A stretch of 5,242 nt of DNA, from contig DAIDKG010000316.1 of assembly GCA_027450125.1 (NCBI GenBank), positions 1 to 5,242 on the forward strand, given 5' to 3'. Source of the stretch: Bordetella sp. (lineage in GTDB: Bacteria > Pseudomonadota > Gammaproteobacteria > Burkholderiales > Burkholderiaceae_B). How positions within the stretch are numbered: the first letter of the stretch is position 1; every line of letters starts with the position of its first letter. The notes under the pieces are model-generated. The model was not told the DNA's origin, ran no database searches, and saw only the letters and a program-made list of their open reading frames with translations. This document shows, piece by piece, positions 1 through 5,242 of the stretch. The translations under genes were made by a program, and so were the position numbers.

Positions 1-18
1 GGCGGGCCTGAGCCCGCC
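1..18. terminator. GC-rich hairpin at the left edge
   Basis: A perfect 7-bp inverted repeat, GGCGGGC and GCCCGCC, closes a 4-base CTGA loop. No T-run follows it on the plus strand, so alone it is not a canonical intrinsic terminator. It lies only 8 bases from the stronger hairpin at 27-57 and may be the 3' end of a transcript entering from the left, or a backup structure. The gene it would belong to is outside the window. Confidence 0.4.
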
Positions 19-26
19 CCCGCAGC

Positions 27-57
27 AAAACGGCCATTCGCAATGAATGGCCGTTTT
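27..57. terminator. bidirectional Rho-independent terminator
   Basis: A perfect 13-bp inverted repeat (AAAACGGCCATTC at 27-39, GAATGGCCGTTTT at 45-57) closes a 5-base loop. Because the stem has AAAA at one end and TTTT at the other, transcripts from either strand end in a GC-containing hairpin followed by U residues. On the minus strand it lies 25 bases past the hldC stop codon, so it is the natural end of that transcription unit. On the plus strand it would stop a transcript arriving from the left, which suggests a convergent gene just outside the window. Confidence 0.85.
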
Positions 58-82
58 GACTTGCGCACGCCGTATGGCAGCG

Positions 83-565
83 TCAGCCTTGCCGGATGCG
101 ATTGACCAGCGACGTGGTCGAGCGCTGGAATTCGAAGGGAATGGCCACGGCCGTCCCGCCCCAGCTGCGCACCAGCCTGGTCTCGGGCAAGGTCTGCATG
201 TCGTAGTCGCCGCCCTTGACGATGATGTCGGGGCGCAGCTCGGCGATGAGCGCTTCGGGCGTGTCTTCATGGAAGGTCGTGACCAGGGTCACGCAGCCGA
301 GCGCCGCCAGCAGCGCGGCGCGGTCCTGCACCGGGTTCAGGGGCCGGTCCGGCCCCTTGCCCAGGCGGCGCGCCGACTCGTCCGTATTGACCGCCACCAC
401 CAGCGTGGCGCCCAGGCAGGCCGCCTGATCGAGGTAGGTGGCATGGCCGCGATGGAGGATGTCGAACACGCCATTGGTGAACACCAGCGGGCGTGGCAAC
501 TGCTTGACCGCCTCGACGGCGGCCTCGCGCGGCAGGATTTTGGATTCGAATCGGGCGGCGGTCAT
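83..565 (-). CDS. hldC: D-glycero-beta-D-manno-heptose 1-phosphate adenylyltransferase
   Basis: This 160-residue cytosolic nucleotidyltransferase (also called RfaE2, or the HldE C-terminal domain) transfers AMP from ATP to heptose-1-phosphate. The product, ADP-glycero-manno-heptose, is the precursor of the LPS inner core. Visible motifs are FTNGVFDILHRGH near residues 29-41, with the HxGH nucleotide-binding signature of cytidylyltransferase-like enzymes at 38-41, KGGDY at 117-121, and the C-terminal STTSLVNRIR at 149-158 that binds the nucleotide phosphates. There is no kinase domain, so this is the split (HldA plus HldC) arrangement common in betaproteobacteria, not the fused HldE of enterics. 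I chose ATG at 565. An in-frame TTG two codons upstream (571) is possible, but neither start has a clear Shine-Dalgarno sequence. The gene lies 67 bases past the ferritin-like gene on the same strand and ends at the 27-57 terminator. The family call is secure; the exact start is less so. Confidence 0.93.
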   Translation of the reverse strand: MTAARFESKILPREAAVEAVKQLPRPLVFTNGVFDILHRGHATYLDQAACLGATLVVAVNTDESARRLGKGPDRPLNPVQDRAALLAALGCVTLVTTFHEDTPEALIAELRPDIIVKGGDYDMQTLPETRLVRSWGGTAVAIPFEFQRSTTSLVNRIRQG

Positions 566-571
566 GTGCAA

Positions 572-577
572 ATTGTA
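572..577 (-). promoter_or_regulatory. candidate -10 element for hldC
   Basis: On the minus strand the hexamer TACAAT (5 of 6 matches to TATAAT) lies 6 bases before the hldC ATG. The matching -35 position (595-600, GCGACC) is poor, with 3 of 6 matches at 17-base spacing. If functional, transcription would start at about base 565, the A of the start codon, giving a leaderless mRNA. It could equally be chance, with hldC transcribed by read-through from the upstream gene. Confidence 0.3.
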
Positions 578-591
578 GCTGCGAACCCGCC

Positions 592-615
592 GCCGGTCGC
601 CCTGGCCGGTCGCCC
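592..615. repeat. 11-bp direct repeat in the gap upstream of hldC
   Basis: GCCGGTCGCCC occurs at 592-602 and again, identically, at 605-615, with two bases between. It fills part of the 67-base gap between the ferritin-like gene and hldC and overlaps where a -35 box for hldC would sit. No function is evident; a short local duplication in GC-rich DNA is the simplest reading. Confidence 0.5.
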
Positions 616-632
616 CGCCGCCGATGGTCCGC

Positions 633-1505
633 TCAGGTTGCGGCGAGCGCGCCCGTCGTGCCGAACAGCTTGGCCATCGCTTCCTTGCGGTAGCGATTGA
701 GGTCCTTCACCGAGGTGAAATCGGTGTCGAGCAGGCCTGAAAGAATGTGCAGGATACGTCCGGCGACCCGCCCTTCCCAGCCGCTGTCGAAGCGGATCTG
801 CGTGTCGAGCCAGCGCTCCAGCCAGCCGGGCTCGGGCATCCTGGACTGCACCGTGTCGTTGGGGAACGTGGCCTTGTTCACGTGCAGATTGGTCGGATGC
901 ATGGCCTGCGCCGAACGGCTGGCCGAGGCCATGAGCACGCCGATCTTGGCAAAGGCGTGGCGCGCGGCCAGGCTGGTCTGCTCGCCCCGGTCTTTCAGGG
1001 CGCGGCGCATGTACTGCAGATAGGCGCCGGCATGGCGAGCCTCATCCTGGGCGATGGTCCGATAGATGGCGCGGATGACCGGCTCGGTGTGCCAGTCCGC
1101 CGCGCAGCGGTACCAGTGGTTCAGGCGAATCTCGCCGCAAAAATGCAGCATCAGCGTCTCGAGCTCGGGCGCCGGATCGAACTCGAAGCGCACGTTGTGC
1201 AGCTCTTCTTCGGTGGGCATGAGGTCGGGACGAAAGCGCCGCAGGTATTCGATCAGCACCAGGGAGTGCTTCTGCTCTTCGAAGAACCAGACCGACATGA
1301 AGGCGCTGAAATCGCTGTCGCCGCGGTTGTCGCGCAGGAACATCTCGGTGGCCGGCAGGGCCGCCCACTCGGTGATGGCATTCATCTTGATCGTGCGCGC
1401 CTGTTCGTCGGACAGCTTGGCGCCGTCGAACTCGCTCCACGGAATGCTGGTCGCCATGTTCCAGCGCACGGCTTCCATGGTCTTGAAAAGTTCAGGGTAG
1501 AGCAT
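633..1505 (-). CDS. ferritin-like diiron protein, acyl-ACP-desaturase-like, function unassigned
   Basis: This 290-residue, mostly helical soluble protein has the ligand pattern of ferritin-like carboxylate-bridged diiron enzymes. The proposed ligands are a helix-1 Glu (E46 in ITEWAALPATE, or E54), EEQKH at 76-80 (E77, H80), E125 in HFCGEIRLNHW, and DEARH at 154-158 (E155, H158). The two ExxH motifs and the separate Glu between them match the order in plant-type acyl-ACP desaturases and related bacterial oxygenases, so an O2-dependent oxidation, perhaps of a fatty-acyl chain, is plausible. No signal peptide or membrane segment is seen. The C-terminal third (about 180-290) is helical with no motif I recognise. 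The ATG at 1505 has a good GGAGAG Shine-Dalgarno 8 bases upstream. An in-frame TTG at 1565 would add 20 unconvincing residues. It follows ubiB on the same strand after 163 bases. The diiron assignment is strong; the substrate is unknown, and a non-enzymatic iron-binding role is not excluded. Confidence 0.85.
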   Translation of the reverse strand: MLYPELFKTMEAVRWNMATSIPWSEFDGAKLSDEQARTIKMNAITEWAALPATEMFLRDNRGDSDFSAFMSVWFFEEQKHSLVLIEYLRRFRPDLMPTEEELHNVRFEFDPAPELETLMLHFCGEIRLNHWYRCAADWHTEPVIRAIYRTIAQDEARHAGAYLQYMRRALKDRGEQTSLAARHAFAKIGVLMASASRSAQAMHPTNLHVNKATFPNDTVQSRMPEPGWLERWLDTQIRFDSGWEGRVAGRILHILSGLLDTDFTSVKDLNRYRKEAMAKLFGTTGALAAT

Positions 1506-1513
1506 GGGGGCTT

Positions 1514-1519
1514 CTCTCC
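1514..1519 (-). promoter_or_regulatory. Shine-Dalgarno site deciding the start of the ferritin-like gene
   Basis: On the minus strand GGAGAG lies 8 bases before the ATG at 1505. This is much better placed than anything before the upstream in-frame TTG at 1565, and so supports the 290-residue protein over the 310-residue version. Confidence 0.7.
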
Positions 1520-1538
1520 GCGGCCCGCTAGCCGCATT

Positions 1539-1565
1539 CTTATAACTGCTTTTATCGCCGCCCAA
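1539..1565 (-). promoter_or_regulatory. candidate promoter of the ferritin-like gene
   Basis: On the minus strand TATAAG (1539-1544, 5 of 6 matches to the sigma70 -10 box) lies 15 bases after TTGGGC (1560-1565, 3 of 6 matches to the -35 box). The predicted start near 1532 would leave a leader of about 27 bases containing the GGAGAG ribosome site. The weak -35 and short spacer fit a promoter that needs an activator, and a palindrome lies just upstream at 1569-1588. The AT-rich patch stands out in otherwise GC-rich DNA. This is a prediction from motif matching only. Confidence 0.4.
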
Positions 1566-1568
1566 GAA

Positions 1569-1588
1569 GAAACCGTGATGACAGTTTC
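1569..1588. promoter_or_regulatory. imperfect palindrome, possible operator
   Basis: The 20-base sequence GAAACCGTGATGACAGTTTC has two 10-base half-sites with 8 of 10 positions complementary, centred at 1578/1579. It ends 3 bases upstream of the candidate -35 box and is centred about 46 bases before the predicted start of the ferritin-like gene. That is a usual position for a dimeric activator. I do not recognise the site as belonging to a named regulator. Confidence 0.35.
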
Positions 1589-1668
1589 ATAGCAGAAATA
1601 TGACTTCGCGCGGACTGCATATGCTAACAGAGACGCCCGGGGCGCGGCGCTGGGCCGATCTCATTGTA

Positions 1669-3225
1669 TCAATGTTTGTCCAAAGCCCACAACACCACAG
1701 CCAGGGCCACGGCAAGAACAGCCGTCAATGCCGCCAGCAGCCGGTTGCCCTGCTCGCGCGCCAGGCGCAGGCGGCGCGTCTCCTGCAGCATCTCGGCGCT
1801 CAGGTCGGGCCGGGCGAGTCGGTCGTGCAGCAGGCGCGGCACGGCCGGCAGCAGCTGGGACCACCGGGCCGATTCCCGGACCAGGCTTTCGCGCAGGCCG
1901 TGCAGGCCCATGCGCTTTTTCATCCAGCTTTCCAGGTGCGGCTTGGCCGTCTTCCACAGATCCAGCCCGGGATCGAGCTGGCGGCCCATGCCTTCGACGT
2001 TGAGCAGGGTCTTTTGCAGCAGCACCAGCTGGGGCTGGATCTCGACGTTGAAGCGGCGCGAAGTCTGGAACAGGCGCAGCAGAACCTGCCCCAGCGAGAT
2101 CTCGGCTAGCGGCCGGTCGAAATAGGGCTCGCATACCGCGCGCACCGCACCCTCGAGCTCTTCTTCGCGCGTATCGCGCGGCACCCAGCCCGATTCGATA
2201 TGCAGCTGCGCCACGCGGCGATAGTCGCGGCGGAAAAAGGCCAGGAAATTCTGGGCCAGGTAGTTCTTGTCGAACTCGGACAGCGAACCCACGATGCCGA
2301 AATCCAGCGCGATATAGCGGCCCAGCGTGGACGGGTTGTCCGACACGTAGATATTGCCCGGGTGCATGTCGGCATGGAAAAAGCCGTCGGTGAACACCTG
2401 CGTGAAAAAGATCTCGACCCCGCTCCTGGCCAGCGCCGGGATGTCCACGCCGGCCTCGCGCAGCCGGTCGATGCGGCTTACCGGAATGCCGTACATGCGC
2501 TGCATGGTGAATACGGTGCTGGTGGTGAGCTCCCAGATCACCTCGGGGACGATGAGCATGCCGTCGCGTCCGGACTCGGGGCCGAAGTTGCGGCGCAGCT
2601 GGCTGCAGTTGGACGCTTCGCGCACCAGGTCGAGCTCGTCGTGCAGGTACTTGTCGAATTCGGCGACCACTTCGCGCGGCTTGAGCCGGCGCCCGTCCGG
2701 GCCCAGGCGTTCGAGCACGCGCGCCGCGATGCGCAGCAGCGCCAGGTCCTTCTCGATGATGTCCAGCATGCCGGGGCGCAGCACCTTAACGGCCACGTCG
2801 CGCCCGTCATGCATGACCGCGAAATGCACCTGGGCGATCGAGGCCGACGCGACCGGATCGGTCTCGAACTGCGCGAACAGCTCCCGCGGCGGCTTGCCCA
2901 GCGCCGCCTCGATCAGGGCAGCCGCCTGCGCCGAGGGGAAAGGCGGCACGCGGTCCTGCAGCAGCGAAAGCTCATCGGCGATGTCGGCCGGAATCAGGTC
3001 GCGGCGGGTGGACAGCACCTGGCCGAACTTGACGAAGATCGGGCCCAGCGATTCGAGCGCCTGGCGCAGGCGCATGCCGCGCGGGCCGCTCGGCATGCGG
3101 CCCAGCCGCAGCACGCGCAGCATGCGGCGCGCCAGCGGATGATCGATGCTGGACAGGACCAGGTCGTCCAGGCCGAAGCGCAGCACGACGAAGATGATGC
3201 GCAGCAGCCGCGGCAAGGTCAGCAT
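1669..3225 (-). CDS. ubiB: ubiquinone biosynthesis regulatory protein kinase UbiB
   Basis: This 518-residue atypical kinase/ATPase of the ABC1/ADCK/COQ8 family is needed for aerobic ubiquinone synthesis. It is thought to help extract or present lipid intermediates to the Ubi enzymes at the inner membrane. The family signatures are intact: KFGQ at 66-69 (the KxGQ motif), the Ala-rich loop ASASIAQVH at 126-134 in place of a Gly-rich loop, the ATP-site Lys147 in VAVKVLRPG, Glu203 in DLVREA, the catalytic loop HADMHPGN at 284-291 (Asp286), and the metal-binding DFG at 308-310. A hydrophobic stretch at about 496-515 ([20 protein letters not shown]) is the expected C-terminal membrane anchor. The length is near that of the E. 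coli protein. ATG at 3225 is preceded by GGGAGC 5 bases upstream and overlaps the ubiJ stop (ATGCTGA), implying translational coupling. The reading frame stays open far upstream, but that part is antisense-like GC-rich shadow over ubiJ. No convincing terminator follows the stop codon. Confidence 0.97.
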   Translation of the reverse strand: MLTLPRLLRIIFVVLRFGLDDLVLSSIDHPLARRMLRVLRLGRMPSGPRGMRLRQALESLGPIFVKFGQVLSTRRDLIPADIADELSLLQDRVPPFPSAQAAALIEAALGKPPRELFAQFETDPVASASIAQVHFAVMHDGRDVAVKVLRPGMLDIIEKDLALLRIAARVLERLGPDGRRLKPREVVAEFDKYLHDELDLVREASNCSQLRRNFGPESGRDGMLIVPEVIWELTTSTVFTMQRMYGIPVSRIDRLREAGVDIPALARSGVEIFFTQVFTDGFFHADMHPGNIYVSDNPSTLGRYIALDFGIVGSLSEFDKNYLAQNFLAFFRRDYRRVAQLHIESGWVPRDTREEELEGAVRAVCEPYFDRPLAEISLGQVLLRLFQTSRRFNVEIQPQLVLLQKTLLNVEGMGRQLDPGLDLWKTAKPHLESWMKKRMGLHGLRESLVRESARWSQLLPAVPRLLHDRLARPDLSAEMLQETRRLRLAREQGNRLLAALTAVLAVALAVVLWALDKH

Positions 3226-3866
3226 CGGCCGCTCCCGTCCAGGCGCCCCAGGCGGGCGCCCAGAGCTGCGATGCGCCGCTCCAGCGCGTCGGCATCGGAC
3301 TGCAGCTGCGCCACGTCCAGGACATGCTGCGCCAGCGACGGCTTGCCGGCCAGGGTGGCCGTTTCCTCGGCCAGGTATTCCGCCACGTTGGCCGCCAGGC
3401 GGCCGCCCGCATCGCGCACGCCGAACGCCGCCGCGCGCGCGCCGGCCACCAGGCGCGATGCCGGGATGTCGCCCATCATGCGGGCCAGGTCGTCCTCGGG
3501 ATCCCAGCGCAGGTCGCGCGCCAGGTCGCCCACCACCTGCGCCAGGCCGGCATCGCCCGAGATGTGCGTCACTTCGGCAAAATCGGGCAGGCTGCCGGCG
3601 GGCAGGCCCGCCAGGCGGATTTTCTCCGGCTTCAAGGTCAGGGTCACGTCGGGAACGATGGCCTCGTCGGCCGGAGACACCCTGCCGTCGCTGCCCAGCG
3701 TCAGGGACAGGCGCTGCCGACCCCAGGCAAAGCGCACCGTCTTGCCCGCGTGGCGGGCCAGGCGTTCGCCGGCCCAGGGCTCGCGGCCCAGCAGCGCATT
3801 GAGCGCGCCGGCGGCAAGGCGGGACACGGGCGGCAGGAGAAACGCGAACGGGGGCGTAGGCAGCAT
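3219..3866 (-). CDS. ubiJ: ubiquinone biosynthesis accessory factor UbiJ (SCP2 domain)
   Basis: This 215-residue protein resembles UbiJ (YigP, 201 residues in E. coli), an SCP2-type lipid-binding protein that with UbiK supports the soluble ubiquinone-synthesis complex in the cytosol. Residues about 15-115 form the SCP2-like region, including [14 protein letters not shown] and ISGDAGLAQ. It is followed by the family-typical [13 protein letters not shown] at 121-133. The C-terminal part (about 178-208, [29 protein letters not shown]) has the heptad character of the UbiJ coiled coil that pairs with UbiK. ATG at 3866 gives a start matching the family, although its ribosome site (GGA 6 bases upstream) is weak. 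It overlaps ubiB by 7 bases. In E. coli ubiE precedes ubiJ, but here a divergent amidase does, so ubiE is not directly linked. The sequence family is poorly conserved and the call leans partly on the ubiB neighbour. Confidence 0.9.
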   Translation of the reverse strand: MLPTPPFAFLLPPVSRLAAGALNALLGREPWAGERLARHAGKTVRFAWGRQRLSLTLGSDGRVSPADEAIVPDVTLTLKPEKIRLAGLPAGSLPDFAEVTHISGDAGLAQVVGDLARDLRWDPEDDLARMMGDIPASRLVAGARAAAFGVRDAGGRLAANVAEYLAEETATLAGKPSLAQHVLDVAQLQSDADALERRIAALGARLGRLDGSGRC

Positions 3867-3922
3867 GGATTCCAGGGATTAAGATCGCGGCGCGCCCGAG
3901 GCGCAGGGCGAATCCAGGCCAG

Positions 3923-3928
3923 AGTTTA
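3923..3928 (-). promoter_or_regulatory. candidate -10 element for ubiJ-ubiB
   Basis: On the minus strand TAAACT matches 4 of 6 positions of TATAAT and lies 56 bases before the ubiJ ATG. The sequence 17 bases upstream (GTGAAC) matches the -35 box at only 3 of 6 positions and is part of the 13-bp tandem repeat. It is the best candidate I find in the divergent region for this operon, but it is weak. Confidence 0.25.
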
Positions 3929-3950
3929 CCGGGTTCATTTGCCGGGTTCA
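3925..3950. repeat. 13-bp tandem direct repeat in the ubiJ/amidase intergenic region
   Basis: TTTACCGGGTTCA (3925-3937) is followed at once by TTTGCCGGGTTCA (3938-3950), with 12 of 13 bases identical. The two units span the candidate ubiJ promoter. Head-to-tail copies one helical turn and a little more apart could bind a regulator in tandem, or may be a recent slippage duplication. Each unit also contains CCGG but no longer palindrome. Confidence 0.6.
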
Positions 3951-4002
3951 CGCGGGCGCCTGCGCAGGCGGTCCAGGCCATGCCTATTGCCCGCGCCGCG
4001 CC

Positions 4003-4008
4003 TATACT
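4003..4008 (+). promoter_or_regulatory. candidate -10 element for the amidase gene
   Basis: TATACT matches 5 of 6 positions of the sigma70 -10 box and lies 35 bases before the amidase ATG, predicting a start near 4015 and a leader of about 29 bases. No good -35 hexamer is seen 16-18 bases upstream, so the promoter may need help from a regulator or may be a chance match. Confidence 0.4.
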
Positions 4009-4043
4009 GAAGTCCCCACCGTCCGCAGAAAGTGAACTCCTCC

Positions 4044-5242
4044 ATGAGCGCGTCCTTGAAGACCCTGCACGAACTCGCCGCGGCCCTGGCTGCGGGCACG
4101 ACCACCAGCGTCAGGCTGGTCGAAGACGCCCTGGCCCGTATCGAGCAATACCGGGCCGGCGGCGGCGCAGCCTACAGGGAAGTGGATGCCGAGTCGGCCC
4201 TGCAGGCCGCGCATGCCAGCGACCAGGCCCGCAAGGCGGGCTATGTGCCCAGCGTGCTGGCCGGTCTGCCCGTTTCCATCAAGGACCTGTTCGACGTCCG
4301 GGGCCAGGTCACCAAGGCCGGCTCGATCGCGCTGAACAATGCGGCGCCCGCGTCCCAGGACGCCGTGGCAGTGGCCCGGCTGCGCCAGGCCGGCGCCATC
4401 CTGCTGGGCCGCACCAATATGAGTGAATTCGCGTTCTCGGGCCTGGGACTGAATCCGCACTACGGCACGCCGCGCGCCCCGCACGACGAGGCCCGCGTGG
4501 CCGGCGGGTCGAGCTCGGGAGCCGCGGTCAGCGTGGCCCTGGGCATGGCCGCAGCCGCGCTCGGCACCGACACCGGGGGGTCGATCCGCATTCCCTCGGC
4601 CTTCTGCGGCCTGACCGGCTTCAAGCCCACTGCGCATCGCGTGCCGCTGGCAGGCGCCCTGCCGCTGTCCAGCTCGCTCGATTCCATCGGCCCCCTGGCC
4701 GTTTCGGTAGCCTGCTGTGCGGCTTTCGATGCCGCGATCAGCGGCCAGGCCCTGGATGCGCGGCCCGCCGACATCCGCGGCCTGCGCCTGTACGTCACCC
4801 GCGACCTCGTCTGCGACGGCATGGACGAGGAGGTCGCGCAGGCGTTCGAGGCCTCGCTGCAAAAACTGTCCAAGGCCGGCGCGACCATCGTGCCGTTCAG
4901 CTTCCGCGAGCTGCGCGAGCTTCCCAGGATCAATGCCAGCGGCGGCCTGACGGCGGCCGAGGCCTGGACCTGGCACCGCAAGCTGCTGCAGGCGCAGGGC
5001 ACCTGCTATGACCACCGCGTCGCCCAGCGCATCCGCCGCGGCGCCGAACAGAGCGCCACGGACTACATCGAGGTGCTTGCGGCCCGCCAGCGCCTGCAGG
5101 CCGTCGCAGCCGAACGCCTGCGCGACGCCGACGCCTGGCTGATGCCGACCGCCGCCGTCAAGCCGCCCCTGCTCGCTTCTGTGGAAAGGGACGACGAGGC
5201 CTTCTTCGAGACCAACGGACTGGTCCTGCGCAATCCCAGCGT
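4044..5242 (+). CDS. amidase signature family enzyme, 3' end outside the window
   Basis: This is a partial gene: 399 codons are present and the frame is still open at the right edge. Family members are usually about 450 residues, so roughly the last 50 are missing. Amidase-signature enzymes hydrolyse carboxamides with a Ser-cisSer-Lys triad, and all three residues are present: Lys80 in [12 protein letters not shown], Ser156 in the GGSSSG motif (154-159), and nucleophile Ser180 in [11 protein letters not shown]. The 24-residue spacing of the two serines matches known members. [14 protein letters not shown] at 120-133 is also typical. The protein resembles GatA, but it appears as a lone gene without gatB or gatC in view, so a stand-alone amidase of unknown substrate is more likely than the tRNA amidotransferase subunit. 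No signal peptide is seen. ATG at 4044 starts a natural N-terminal helix ([15 protein letters not shown]), although its ribosome site (AGTGAA) is weak. It is transcribed divergently from ubiJ. Confidence 0.92.
   Translation, partial: MSASLKTLHELAAALAAGTTTSVRLVEDALARIEQYRAGGGAAYREVDAESALQAAHASDQARKAGYVPSVLAGLPVSIKDLFDVRGQVTKAGSIALNNAAPASQDAVAVARLRQAGAILLGRTNMSEFAFSGLGLNPHYGTPRAPHDEARVAGGSSSGAAVSVALGMAAAALGTDTGGSIRIPSAFCGLTGFKPTAHRVPLAGALPLSSSLDSIGPLAVSVACCAAFDAAISGQALDARPADIRGLRLYVTRDLVCDGMDEEVAQAFEASLQKLSKAGATIVPFSFRELRELPRINASGGLTAAEAWTWHRKLLQAQGTCYDHRVAQRIRRGAEQSATDYIEVLAARQRLQAVAAERLRDADAWLMPTAAVKPPLLASVERDDEAFFETNGLVLRNPS

Noticed and set aside
1506..1565. Longer N-terminus of the ferritin-like protein starting at TTG 1565
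   Set aside because: The extra 20 residues cover the predicted promoter and ribosome site, and the ATG at 1505 has a clear GGAGAG.
747..1592. Plus-strand open frame of 281 codons opposite the ferritin-like gene
   Set aside because: It has no motif or ribosome site and is explained as antisense of a real gene carrying conserved diiron ligands.
1620..1668. Terminator after ubiB
   Set aside because: Only a short GC inverted repeat (around GCCCGGGGC, 1635-1643) with almost no loop and no following T-run is present on the minus strand.
2200..3882. Long plus-strand open frame (560 codons) opposite ubiB and ubiJ
   Set aside because: Its translation is low-complexity, rich in Arg, Ala, Gln and His, as expected antisense to GC-rich genes. 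Both minus-strand genes beneath it have intact family motifs.
3226..3981. Upstream extension of the UbiB reading frame, which stays open for about 250 more codons
   Set aside because: It overlaps ubiJ in another frame, its translation is Arg/Gly/Pro-rich with no UbiB homology, and the ATG at 3225 has a good ribosome site and a family-typical N-terminus.
4002..5015. Long minus-strand open frame (337 codons) opposite the amidase
   Set aside because: It is Gly/Arg/Gln-rich with no recognisable motif, and it mirrors the amidase, whose catalytic triad is complete.
1..5242. A novel defence, mobile or CRISPR-type system
   Set aside because: All genes fall into core housekeeping or common enzyme families. 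I find no transposase, integrase, repeat array, att-like duplication or shift in base composition.

Overview
The window is high-GC DNA with dense, mostly minus-strand genes. Its content points to a betaproteobacterium, most likely of the Alcaligenaceae (Bordetella/Achromobacter type). The reasons are the stand-alone heptose-phosphate adenylyltransferase domain (split from its kinase), the ubiJ-ubiB pair and the codon use. The genus is an inference from general familiarity, not from a search.

Layout, left to right. Positions 1-57 hold two hairpins, the second a strong bidirectional intrinsic terminator. Next come four minus-strand genes: hldC/rfaE2 (ADP-heptose synthesis for LPS inner core, 83-565), a ferritin-like diiron protein of unassigned function (633-1505), ubiB (1669-3225) and ubiJ (3219-3866). 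Read in the direction of transcription the order is ubiJ, ubiB, ferritin-like protein, hldC, terminator. ubiJ and ubiB overlap by 7 bases and are surely one operon. The 163-base gap before the ferritin-like gene carries its own candidate promoter with an imperfect palindrome beside it. A 177-base divergent intergenic region (3867-4043) separates ubiJ from a plus-strand amidase-signature enzyme that runs off the right edge.

Functionally, ubiJ and ubiB act in aerobic ubiquinone biosynthesis: UbiJ is an SCP2-type lipid-binding accessory factor and UbiB an atypical membrane-bound kinase/ATPase. hldC belongs to LPS heptose supply. The ferritin-like protein has a complete set of acyl-ACP-desaturase-like diiron ligands, but its substrate cannot be read from the sequence. 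The amidase has an intact Lys-Ser-Ser triad and an unknown substrate.

I see no mobile element, CRISPR array, tRNA, rRNA or defence system, and no gene-free stretch longer than 300 bases. This is an ordinary core-genome region. The points most worth checking are small regulatory signals and the orphan diiron protein.
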